Of a stretch of DNA of 64,000 bases, positions 1 through 12,200 are shown in pieces. The stretch lies in contig JAVGVS010000185.1 of assembly GCA_032718565.1 (NCBI GenBank), forward strand, positions 248,001 to 312,000. Reading direction: 5' to 3'. The stretch is from Distichodus sexfasciatus (Eukaryota > Chordata > Actinopteri > Characiformes > Distichodontidae). Position 1 is the stretch's first letter. The number at the start of each line of letters is the position of its first letter. The notes under the pieces are model-generated. The model saw only the letters and a list, made by a program, of their open reading frames with translations, ran no database searches and was not told the origin of the DNA. The position numbers were made by a program, and so were the translations under genes.

Positions 1-5
1 CATAC

Positions 6-275
6 CGATAACTTTCACAGTGGTCTGAGTACTGATATTTTCACACTCGCACATATAAACACCGGCGTCGTCGTCGTTTGCGTCCTGGATAGTGACGGCT
101 TGCTGCAGTCCAATGATGTTGATTTGGATTTTGCCCGGCACCGTTTTCAGCTCCTTGCCGTCCTTCTTCCAGACGACGGCTCTGTCTTTGCTCAGCTCAC
201 ATGTCAAGTACATGGGCTGCCCCTTAAGCACTGAAACTTCTTCCTCTAGATTCTTGGTGAATTTTACCGGCAGCT
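6..275 (-). CDS. ttn: titin exon 77: second distal Ig after PEVK
   Basis: 90 codons: ELPVKFTKNLEEEVSVLKGQ, AVVWKKDGKELKTVPGK, DDDAGVYMCECENISTQTT. Matches human LPVRFVKTLEEEVTVVKGQP. Donor ATCG|GTATG is at the window edge; the gene continues to the left. Confidence 0.94.
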
Positions 276-3200
276 CTGTTAAAGGTTAAAAGGGGAAATA
301 CTGAGCCTCATTCACCATTTGTTGTGAGAAAAGTGTAAGAAACATTTGTGCGGGAAATGCATTGGTTCTAGGTTCGCGGTATACCGCGGTTTAATAAAGC
401 CACCGCTACAAAACAGTACATTTCCGTCATAGTGCCTCTGCGGTACGAGCTGTTTGTAAACGCCTCGTCAAAGACAGAAAGTCGCCCCCTTCCCCACTGC
501 CACTCTAGATGACGGCTGCATTCAGTCAACTGCGCGCAACGGCAGTAAGTGTGTAAGTGGGTTTTAAGAACAAATTTCTTTTCTGGAACAGCTGGTGAAT
601 GAGGACCAATGTTCCAGGAGTGAAAGTGAAAAAAAGCGAGTGATCATTTGTCATTGTGAACACACCACAGGACAGCACACAGTGCACCACAACCAAATGT
701 GACCTCTGCATTTAGCCCATCTGTGAAGGAGCAGTGGGCAGCTAACAAGCGCCAGGGGAGCAGTGCTTGGGGACGGCACCTTGCTCATGAGTACCTCAGT
801 GGTAACTTTACCGGCCCTGGATTCCAACCTGCGACCTTCTGATCACGAGGCGAAGACCCCACCGTTACGCCACCAACTGAGCGGTACTGCAGTACTGATT
901 CCGAACTAAAGATACATTATCCAGAATGACGTCCACTTTGTAATTACAGGGACACTCTCTTTGCAGTTTGGGGCTAAAAGCCTTGCCCAGGGGGTTCAAT
1001 AGTAGCAACGCTGAACTTAGTCCATGGACGAGTATCTTACCACTCGTTCAACCATCAGCATAGACGATAGTGAAAAGACAAAACAGTCAAAAAATAACAT
1101 ACCTTCAACAATAAGCTTGGCCACGGAGGTCTTCTCTTTGTTTCCCAGCTTGGCTACACACGTGTACTCGCCCGTGTCGGACAGCTGGACGTCGATGATG
1201 GCGAGTTTGCGATCTTTGCCATCAGAAGTGAACTTGTGTTTGGGACTCTCCCTCAAGTTGCTTCCGTCTTTCATCCACGTCGTCACGGCGGTGGACGGTG
1301 AAATCTGGCACTCGAACACGGCAGAGGAGCCGATGGATTCGGCCTCCTGCAGCACAATGTTTTTAAGCTCCTGCACGAACTTCAGCGGGACGGCTTTCAG
1401 CTGGAAACCGAACGGAGACTCTCCGGGAGGTTTGTCTCCACCGCCGCCAGCGCCAGGTCGTCCGCGTCCACGCCCGGCGTCACCGGGGGATGGCGTTTGT
1501 CTCGCTGGAAGTTATGGGAAAAGGAATTATGTGGCAGTTGATAATGAGACAATGTGGGATTACCTAGGCCAGGGTTCTGCAACCTGTGGCTGTAAAGCTC
1601 AATGCGTGGCACCGTGTAGCTTTAAAAAAGTGTCATTTTCCCCTAATGAGATAACTCTTATTTTGGAGATCAAGGTGATCATGTAAGATTACAACAAAAA
1701 TGGTTTTAAATGTGTTGTCAGTGTAAATTTGCGTCACTGGTCATCGGTATTAATTCTTAAACGCAGCGAAGTACATTTACATTTACAGCATTTAGCAGAC
1801 ACACTTATCCAGAGCGACTTACATTTCCTAATTTCAGGGAGAGCAACTCAGGGTTAAGGGTCTTGCTCAGAGAGCCAATGTTGGTAACCCAGAGGTCAGA
1901 TTCGAACCCACAACCTCTTGGTCCAAAGGCGAGTGTCCTACCACTGTCCTACCGCTAGGCCACCAACACCCTAGTACTTTAAACATACAGTAGCGTAACT
2001 CTAAAAGCAAATATGCTGTGTTATCTTCATTTTTCGGGTGTCATAAGGTTTGTGACGCCACATGAATTTTAGTTGGTGTGAAGGAGGCCAGAATGGCTCT
2101 TTTGATGCTGAAGGTTGCAGACCCCTGCACTAGGGTTTGAACAGTTCTGAAAGCAAATTCGAAATACCCCAATACTACCGTCCACAGTCCAGAAAAACAA
2201 CCGTGATATGCCCCGACTCCGACCTAACCCCGCACCCAACACCGCCACAATTCAAATCAAATCAAAATGACATTGTAGAAGATTTTGTGATATCAGCTGA
2301 TATCAAACCATTGTACATTGATTGAAGTTAATATCATATGTGACTCTGCACGGCAAAACCAGTCGCTTGTCGCAACGGAGGTTTCCGAGAAAAACGAGCG
2401 TTTATGTTGCGTGGGGTAAAATTTTAGATTTTTTGTTTTTAGTGTTTTGAAACAGTGGAAGGTCTATACTGCACTGTTGTAAATAAATTTCACTGAAAAA
2501 CTTACCCTTTCCTTCCTAAAAACGTGACTTTCTTGAGGTGAGGAATTCAATTCCAGCAGAATGTTCAAAGTTTCTGTTTTGACCGCTCTACTTCAATATT
2601 TACGCTAAATCCACTGGTTGACTAGCGTGAAGATATTTCTCCGGAATCCATCTTCGTCTCCCGAGTTCAGTTAACCTAACGCAGGTAGGCTATCCGTGTG
2701 GCTGTGAATGCACCGTAAATGCCAACATAGCCGCGACCGCACCAAGCGTCTGTGAGTGCTACGGCGATAGTCAACTTCAAAGGCAGATTTCTCCGTTTCT
2801 CACTTGGCGTGACAGGAGAAACCCGACTCCTTTGAATGTTGATATCTCAGTCATATGTCGTCCCATTCATTTGATATAGGTATCATTTTGAAGCTTGATT
2901 TATGCCCTTTCATGAAAACATAATAACTCAATTTTGAAAATTTGCGACAAGAGGCTGGTTTTGCCATGCAGAGTCACATATTGTGATAAATCTTGCGATT
3001 TACGCTCCTAATGATTATATACAGCATATCAATAACAACATGACACAACACTCACGTTTAAGTCCTCGGCCTCGGCCTCCTGCTGCCTCTTCTTTAGGCT
3101 TTCCATCTGTTAGAAATATTGCAATGAGTTTGCAAGCAAGGGTCAAAATATGTAATAATGCATTAAACTGCTTGAATAAAACATCATGTAATAAATCAAA

Positions 3201-6200
3201 TGTTCCTGCTAATAAACCATGCATCTTAAAGGAAACAGCTAGCTAGATAAACACAGCACTTGTAGAAATGTAAAGATGAATATGATGACGGAAATGACAA
3301 CAGTAACCAAAGACAAATGACAACACATGAAATGACGGAAATGTACAAAATGAAAACAATAAAGATCACGATGGAATGACAGATGCATGAACAGAGAGAT
3401 GAAATGAAAGGCGATGGGTGACGAAAAACATAAATGATGCAGAACAAGACACAGGACAGGACAAGCTGCATCGTGGACGGTAAGAGAGCTGTTGACAAAT
3501 CAACACAGAGATGTGACATGAATAAGAGGGATGTGTTAATACGGTCAGATCTTGGTGATGAATTAGAGGATGGTTTATGAAATCATGAAGATGATCGATG
3601 AAGTGAGGACCCGCATTAAAATTCCACTCCTCACGTCTTTGCTTGTCCTCTCACCTCTCTTGTCCCCCACACCTCCCGGAGTTTCGACTGCACCGTCCTC
3701 CAAGGACTCTTCTGATCCATAACTTCCACAAGGTGTGAGCTCCCATCCCCAAGACTCTTCTTCTTCTTCACCCTTCTCAGCTTCAGGTTGTTCCTCAAAA
3801 ACGTCTTCCTCTTGCTGAGTTGGAATCTTCTCGAGGTGCAGGACTCCGGGAGACAACTCTTTCATCAAAGGCAGCTTTGCTGTTTCAGCCTCTTTAGCGC
3901 TCTTTTCTTCCTTATCTGAGATTTTCTTTGGCACTTTTTTCAGAGTCACTGATTCAATAGAATCTTTGGGAGAAGCTTTTAAGGGCACCTTGGCGCTGGG
4001 CTTCCTCTCCAATGGAATTCGTTCAACGGTTTCCGATGTTTTCAGCTCTACACCATTTTTGGCAGGTTTTGTTGATGTTTCTTCCCTCTTTTCCTCCTTT
4101 ATCTTTGATGCCTGATCAACTGTTGCTCTGAGTTTCTCCTCTGGTCTCATTTCCATACTCTCCTGTTTTGGTTTGGCATCAGTTGTTGAGGGAATCATTT
4201 TGGCATCTGCCACAGGCTCCAACGATGCCTCCTCCTCCTCCTCCTCTACCTTCTCTTCTTCTTTTGGACTCTTCTCACCTTTGGCTACTGGAGGTCTCCC
4301 TCCTTTAGGTTTCTCAATTGCAGGTGAAGGAATCTTTTTCAGCTCCACACCCTTTTTGACGACCTCTAATGGTTTTAGTGTCGGTTCCTCTTTTTCTTCA
4401 GGTCTTTTTGGAACACTGCCGACTGTTTTTTCTTCTTCTTTTGGGCTTCTCTTGTCTTTCATTAAGGGAGTTGACAACCTTGTCATTTCTTTCTCTTCTT
4501 TTAGACTTTTCTCTCTTTTGGCTACTGGAGGTTTCTCTTCTTTCTCAGTTTTAGGTGAAGGAATCTTTTTCAGTTCCGCACCCTTTTTGACGACCTCTAA
4601 ATGTTTCAGTGTTGGTTCCTCTTTTCCTTCAGGTATCTTTGAAGCGCTACCGACTTTTTTGGTTAAAGGTGTTTTTTCTTCTTCTTTTGGGCTTCTCTTG
4701 TTATCAAGAATTATTGGAGAGGGAATGCTTTGACTTGGTTTTTCTTGCTGTTCAACAGGTAAACCGGCTTCTTTTAGGAATGGCTTTAGCTGCACCTTTT
4801 CCACCTCTTGTTCTGGGCTTGGAAGTCTTTTTTCTTTGATAACCTGCGTCTCAGGTGTTTCAGGGGTCTGGTGTTTGTCCTCCAGGATCGCAGATTTTGT
4901 CACCTTTTTAGAAAAAGGTACGTCTTCTTTCTGCACAGGAAGTTCTTTTTCGTTTTGTGGCTGCACATATGTGTGAGACGCAAAGCTGTCTCTCATCCTT
5001 TCAACTTTCTCCTCTTTCTTTGTAGCCGCCCCAGACGTATCAGGCTTTTCATATGGTTTTAACTTTATGGTTTCCGGCTTCGTCTCTGGAGACAGTATTT
5101 TGGGAGATTTTTTGACCTTTACGCCTGGCACTTCTTCCTTTGGCATCTCGCCTTCCTTTTTGTCTGCCACAGGGACTTTAGCGTCAAGTGCAGTATCTTT
5201 GTCTGCTTTTACTTGGGTTTTTATTTTATGATCTTTTAATGTCCATGTTTCCTCCATTTCTTCATAACTTACAGTACATTTAACATCAATGTCAGTCTGA
5301 GATTCTCCTTTTTCAACCTTCAATTCTTTTTCATGTTGAATCTTAGTCACTGTTTTCAAAGACACAACATCATGCTCTTGTTCCTGAGATGGTCTTGTGA
5401 CTTTCTTCAAGACTGACATTTCCAATGGTTTCTCCTCTTCAGTGTGAATCTTACCCTTCTTTTTAAGATGTGTTCCTGCAGTGCTAGGTGTTTCTAAAGC
5501 AATCAACGTGTATACACACACACGATCACATTACACATATTGCAGCACAGAAAAGAGGACACAGGACAACCGCACAAGTTCCACAAGCATCAATTCAGCT
5601 TAGCCTTTTTAAGGAAAACAGGATATATTTTATGTCTAATATCAACAAAGTTTATTCAGAATTTACATGTGTCAGCAATGACATATTCATAAAGAAAAAA
5701 ACAAGAAACTATTCAAGCACAGTCGCTAATATTAACGTGTAAAGACAAAGCCATACCTTTCTGAACTGGTCCAGGAGTTTTCACAGGGCCTTTGTCTGCA
5801 GAGATTAAAGTATGGATAAAAATATTAAAGTATGCAACGTAATACAGTGTTTTAGGGAGATTCTAGTGTTTTTACGTACTTTCAATTCTGAAATTTGCTT
5901 TAGTTTTAAACGGCTGTTTCTATTATTTATTTATAATCCTTTCACAGGTTAATGAAATGCACAAAAAAAACGCTTAAAACACTACAAAGCTTAAATATGT
6001 GAGCAAGTCTTGACCCGCCTCATTCCCATTTTGCTTCCAGAAATTTAGACTTTCTTGTTTTTAATGTAGTCTAAAGGCTGAAATACACTTGCTGTTAACT
6101 ACGTACGTATGTACATATGTACAGCTGCGATCCATATCCTGCGTTCTTTGCGTCGGTTTTTGTGCACGTACTCAAAAATTAACGGAACGCATATAGAGAC

Positions 6201-9200
6201 GCAATACCTGTGTGATTTATAGGGGGCAATGTTGCGAGATCTGCACTGAAAAGTCAAGAAAAGAATTCCCCCATTTTACTGACGAGATCTATTAAGTGGT
6301 CGAACGTACCATCTCCGCATTTTTCGTTTTCTTCTCTGGTGGCGTGAGTATGATGAAGATGAATGCTTCTTCGAGTGAAGACATGTTTGTTTGGAATAAC
6401 AGATGACGATTTTAAGATACAGGTATTCATTCGTTTATTAGGTTTGCGGCCTCGACGCTGACCCCTGGTGGTAAGGAGTACACACTGCAGATTACGACGC
6501 ACAGTACGGACGCAAGTCTATCAGCACAAACGCTAACAACGCAACTGTGTACGGATACGCACACGTAGATCACAGCATGTATATTTCAGCCTTTAAAGAA
6601 CAGGATTTACGTGTATGTTTGCGAGAGGTGTGAACCGTCACTGGTCTCACGATTCGATTACGATTACGATTATCAGGTCAACGATTCGGTTCGGTACGAT
6701 ATCTCAATGCATCACGAGGCATCCCGTCAATTTTCAGTAATTCACACTGCACGCAGCAGCAAAGTGAAAGTGAGTGATTTTTTGTCATTGTGATCACACT
6801 ACAGCACAGCCCACAGTGCACCACAACGAAACGTGACCTCTGCATTTGACCCATCCGTCAAGGAGCAGTGGGCAGCTAACACCGACAGCGTCAGGGGAGC
6901 AGTGCTTGGGGATGGTACGTTGCTCATGAGTACCTCAGTGGTAACTTTACCGGTCTGAACCGGTAAACCAGCAACCTTCAGATCACGAGGCAAACGTCCA
7001 ACCATTACGCCACCAACTGCCCCAACTGCAATACTCTTTAGATACTTGCATTAAATTCATTATTCATAAAGACGGCCAAATCATCTGGAAATGTTTTGAA
7101 AAATATATCAAATGAAATAATTTGATTAAAATAGTGAAACTGGATTAAATGTCACAGACCACCTGCAATGCCGCCACAGACCATGAGGGGCAGCAGACTG
7201 AGAGTTGAAAACCCCTGATATTATCGATTATGGTCTGCCACCGTCTGCATCGCGATGCATCGATTATGCAATTAATTTCAACACCCCTAATGTCTGTGCA
7301 TGTTTCACGTCTTATTTTCCTACTAAAATATTAAGAAATGAGGGATTGCGTGAAATTTTGCCCAAAACTGTGTACATATTGTTTTGACATAGTTGACATC
7401 ATGGCTGGTATTACTGTTAAAAGGCAAAATCAAAAGAATCGTGCTCTCGTACATAAATATGGAACATATGAACGTTTATCTGCCCATGTCACTTTGAACT
7501 GACAAATGCAGTGAAGTAATTAGTATTGAGTTTAACCACAAAATAACATGACATAATAAAAACAAACAAATCAATTCACTGATAAGAAGTTTGACAAACG
7601 TGAAGATTTATGACATACATTTATTCATTACCAGGACCTACTCGCAGCCTCACATATATAGAGAGACAGACAGAGGACATTGGTGAAGAGACGATTAGTA
7701 ACCGACAGACAAAGACAACATGAGAACAGAGACTCTACCTTCAGGAGGAGAGACCGTTTTTCCGATTGGTGCCGCTTTTGGTGCCTCAGGTGACGGCTTC
7801 TTCTCCACAGCTGGCTCTTTAAACAAAAGCATGCCAATGTCACCATCAAGAAATGGGAGCATTCATGACAAGAGCTGGTGTTACACACGTTACACACTGA
7901 CAGATGCGTGTGAAGGGAGACACTTGGTAAGTGGGTAAGACCAGGCTTACGAAGCACACACACAATTTGAGAATTTATCAAGACACCGGAGAAAACTGCA
8001 AATTGAAGACATACCATATTACAAACATGGTAAGAAATAAGACAAACATGAAGATGTATGACATACATAAAACAAATGATGATGAAGAAGAGATCATTAG
8101 TAACGGAAAGACAAAAGATACATGGAAAAAGAGAGGCTACCTCGAGGAGGAGATACTTTTTGCTCAAGTGGTTTGGGCTTCTCAGGTGATAGTTTGGGCG
8201 TCACAGGTGATGCTTTGGGTGTCTCAGGTGATGCTTTGGGTGTCTCAGGTGATGCTTTGGGGGACACAGGTGATGCTTTGGGTGCCTCAGGTGATGGTTT
8301 GGGTGTCTCAGGTGATGCTACGGGTGTCTCAGGTGATGGTTTGAGTGTCTCAGGTGATGCTACAGGTGTCTCAGGTGATGGTTTGGGTGTCTCAATTGAT
8401 GGCTTCTTCTCCACAGTTGGCACTTTAAATAAAAGCATGCCAATGTCATTTTTTACATTTTAACTAAACTACGTATGAAGAGGAACTCAAGATAAGATCC
8501 AATGGAAGAAAAGACAAAATCAACATCAAACAATCTCACGTTGCCGTGAGGGCAAGGAGAAAACCGTTGTGACAAGACAAGACACAGAACACTTAACGCA
8601 CAGAAACAGAAATTCTACCTTGAGGAGAGATTTTTTGCGCAAGTGCTGCTTCAGTTGGCGGTAATGGCTCAGGTGATGGCTTCTTCTCCACACTTGGTGC
8701 TTTAAATAAAAGCATGCCAATGTCATACAAATGTAATTTCATAATAAGCTAACTACATATGAAGAGGAACGCAAGAAAAGATCGGCGGAAGATCAATCTC
8801 CCATTGGAGTGAAGAGTGTTTCAAAAAGGACACGCAGGAAAAGAGACTCTACCTGGAGGGGAGACTTTTTGCTCAGGTGTTGCTACTGTTGGCTTTAATG
8901 GCTTCTTCTCCAACGTTGGCTCTTTAAATAAAACCAAAACATTGGCAGAATGAAGAAACGGTGAAGTGTAGGAGAAAGAGGAACTGCATTAGAGATCACA
9001 TAGAACACAAAAAACACATTAACACAAGCGTCAATGACGTGGAAGTCTCTGAATGACAAACGCTACCTTGAGGAGAAGAGACTTTTTGTTCAAGAGATGA
9101 CACTGACGGCTTTGGCGCCTCAGCTGTTGGCTTTTTCACCACAACTGGCTCTTTAAATAAAACCATATCATCGCCAGAATCAGTAAATAACACTGCGTAC

Positions 9201-12200
9201 AGTAAATGGTTACTGCAAACTATGATCACAAATGATCTGAAGGACCAAGATGATTCTTTTTTCATCCATGATCCATTATGTTACCAAGAGAGAAGAAGAA
9301 GATCTTGCAAATATTTGCAATACATGCATTCACACACTTCAATAAGAAACAAAAGCTTGCCTATGCGGCAAGAAAGAGTAAAGATACGCGAAAAACGACA
9401 AAAGGAAGAATGAAGATACCTTTCACAGGCATTTTGGATTTAATTTCAGTCTCCTTTGGCACTGATTTTTGAGTCGCACCAGATTGAGGTGATGTGTGTT
9501 GAACACGTTTTGACTCGGGAAGAGTGGAGGACACAGAAGTAACATTGCTCTCTACTGAATACACTCCTGTTTTCTTCTCTTTAGCACTGGGATCCACGTC
9601 TTCTTTCTGTGATACTCTTTTATCTGCAGTGGGCACTGGAGACTCTGGAGACTTTTTGAGTTCTTTTATGATATCCAAACTCTCTGTCGTTTTACCATCT
9701 TCTGGTTTTATCACTTGCACACTGGATTTAATTTTTACTTCAGGAACCTTTCCATCCGTCTTCTCCCTCAGTGTCGTCTCTACAGACAGATCACTCTCTT
9801 GTCTGGGTGAAGCATCGTCTTCACATATTCCTTTCTTACGAATCATCTGCTTTTTCACGTAAACCTTCTCTTCTTGGTAAGGGGCACGTTCTTTAGGTTG
9901 ATCTTGGACGTCATATTTATTTGAGATGACTTCACGTGACTCTGCAACTTCTTGTATGTTCATGATCTTCTCGGTTTTCATAGAAATATCCACCACATGC
10001 AGATTTCGTTCCACGCTCTTTGGAGCTGTACAGACTTCAAATATGAAACAATTTTAAGATTGGAATGCAAAATGAAAGAAAAAGCATAGAACAGCATCAA
10101 CATATAAAACACTAGTCAATTCTATAATTCCATTTAGTAAACAAACCGCTACTAGCTAGACGTTAATGAATGTAAAAAAATATCAATTTTGTCGTCGTTG
10201 TGTCTGCATTTGGCTGTAGTGTTGTGTCCTAACACTATAAGCTTAATAAGGCGTATATATTATATACACACATTACATTATATTTGTTAACTTACAACAG
10301 AGCGACAACAAATACTATTTTATATTAACATAACTGATAACATGACAGACTTTTTAAAGTTATATTTTTAAAAATTGAATGTGATCTTCTACATTCTCGT
10401 ATATTGTCGCTGCCGGGCGGAAACTTCATCCATTTTTGGTCATTTTTATTCCTTCATTATCCGAACTACTTAATCCCTATTGCGTCCACGGGGACCGGAG
10501 CCTATCCCGCCGGGCACACACACTCGCACAATCACACTCACAGTCACACCTTACGAGACCAATTTAGAGTCGCCAGTTAATCTATATTGCATGCTTTCGG
10601 ACTGTGGGAGGAAACCTGAGCACCCGGTGGTGGAAACCCACGTGCACACAGGGACAGCATTCACTGGGGTTCGAACCCAGGACCTTCTCGCTGTGAGGCG
10701 GCAGCGCTAACCATAAAACAACTTGTCTTAAAACAGTTCTATTGGACTACTGGTATTTTCACGTTGGCCTGACAGTAATATTTAACTAATGAAAAGTGTT
10801 GAAAACAGCGTGTTCATAAAATTACATACAATGTTCATATATTTAGAATATACATCATTTTTTCAATTTCAATTTCCTGGAAAATAACCGCTTTCCGCCC
10901 GACAGCAACATGTATTTAAATATGCCTACTGCATACCAAAAATAATTTTAGTGGATGCAACAGAAGCAACCTCTGGCAGCTTTTGAGTCTTACCCTGTGA
11001 TTTTGGGCTAATATATATTATATTTTATACATTCTTGTGTTAAAGGTCCCATATTATACATTTCGTCAACAAGTTAAAATCAGTCTATGAGCTCCACTAA
11101 ACACGTCTCTGAAATAGTTTGCTGTAAGAACCTCTCAGATTAGGCATTTTCACCTGCTTTTTACTCCTCTATTTCAGTCCCTTTCAGAACAGGCTGTTTC
11201 TCATTAGTATTCTTAAATGCAAATGAGCCGCTGCTGCCCTCACACGCCCCTCACTCCGGAACTGGGGTGTAGACAACACGGCGAGAGTTTACCTCACGTG
11301 AAAATAATCCACATGGCTGCTGCTAACAGACCATCCATACAGCCAAACATGTTCAACACAACACTCCGCCGCTAGACTTCTTCACTACGATGCCTACACT
11401 AGCACTAGTGAGAAAACATGGCGGATCAGGAAACGCTAGCAGTTCTACCTGGTGTGTGGAGCTTCTCAGATAGGAGGGTGGAGTTATTCAAATGTTCCCA
11501 AACGTGACGTAGAAGTAGAAATCTAAACGGCTGGTTTAAGCACATGAGGTCTGGCATTCGTTAATTAATGCTAACACAATTTACCATTTTTATCAAACTT
11601 AGTGTGTAGAGGCAGTACAGAGCCACGTGGATGTCCAAAGAACAGAAAAAGTGAATATTTCATAATATGGGACCTTTAATGTGAGAATCTTGTTTCTTGC
11701 AGTAAGCTCTTAAAAGATGTTCTTTCTCTAAGGCTGAAAGATTTAAACTTATTTAATCGGTTGGTATCTAAGCCACATTCAAAATGAACTACATCAAAAT
11801 CCAAGATCGTATTAAACGTGTCCATGATCTATAAAGCTAACATTTTAAATTCCTTATAATGTGTTAAGAACATGGCATATGAATATCTGGTCTAAAGGCT
11901 CATTTCTTTTTTGTTTTTGCTTTGCTTTGTTTTGTGAAAGTTTTGCATCTACACTACCACTGATTCAGTCTTTCTTTGCTATTAATGATAATTTCATCTA
12001 ACATTTTTAAATGTGCAAACTCAAGCAATCCCTAATTCTAATGCATGTCGTCAAAAGTGGTGCTTTGCTGCTCGATGCTGACCAAAAGAAAAAGAAGACG
12101 GATGGCCAGACTTGTGTAAAGGACAGACACAATGACAAAAGATGGGACACACCAGTTTTTATAAAGAAATAGTAATAAAATCTATGTTCATTGTCTTGTA

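Noticed and set aside
3226..3519. 97-codon hydrophobic minus-strand frame between exons 75 and 74
   Set aside because: Low-complexity Ser/Phe/Ile run from a GATGA-type repeat on the other strand; no splice sites in phase 1 joining it to titin.
4173..5062. Several long plus-strand frames rich in Ser/Phe/Leu opposite exon 74
   Set aside because: Shadows of a Lys/Glu-rich coding strand (TTC/CTT complement); no features of their own.
8122..8463. Plus-strand frame with GDALGVSGDA repeats
   Set aside because: Antisense shadow of the SPETPKA repeat in exon 71.
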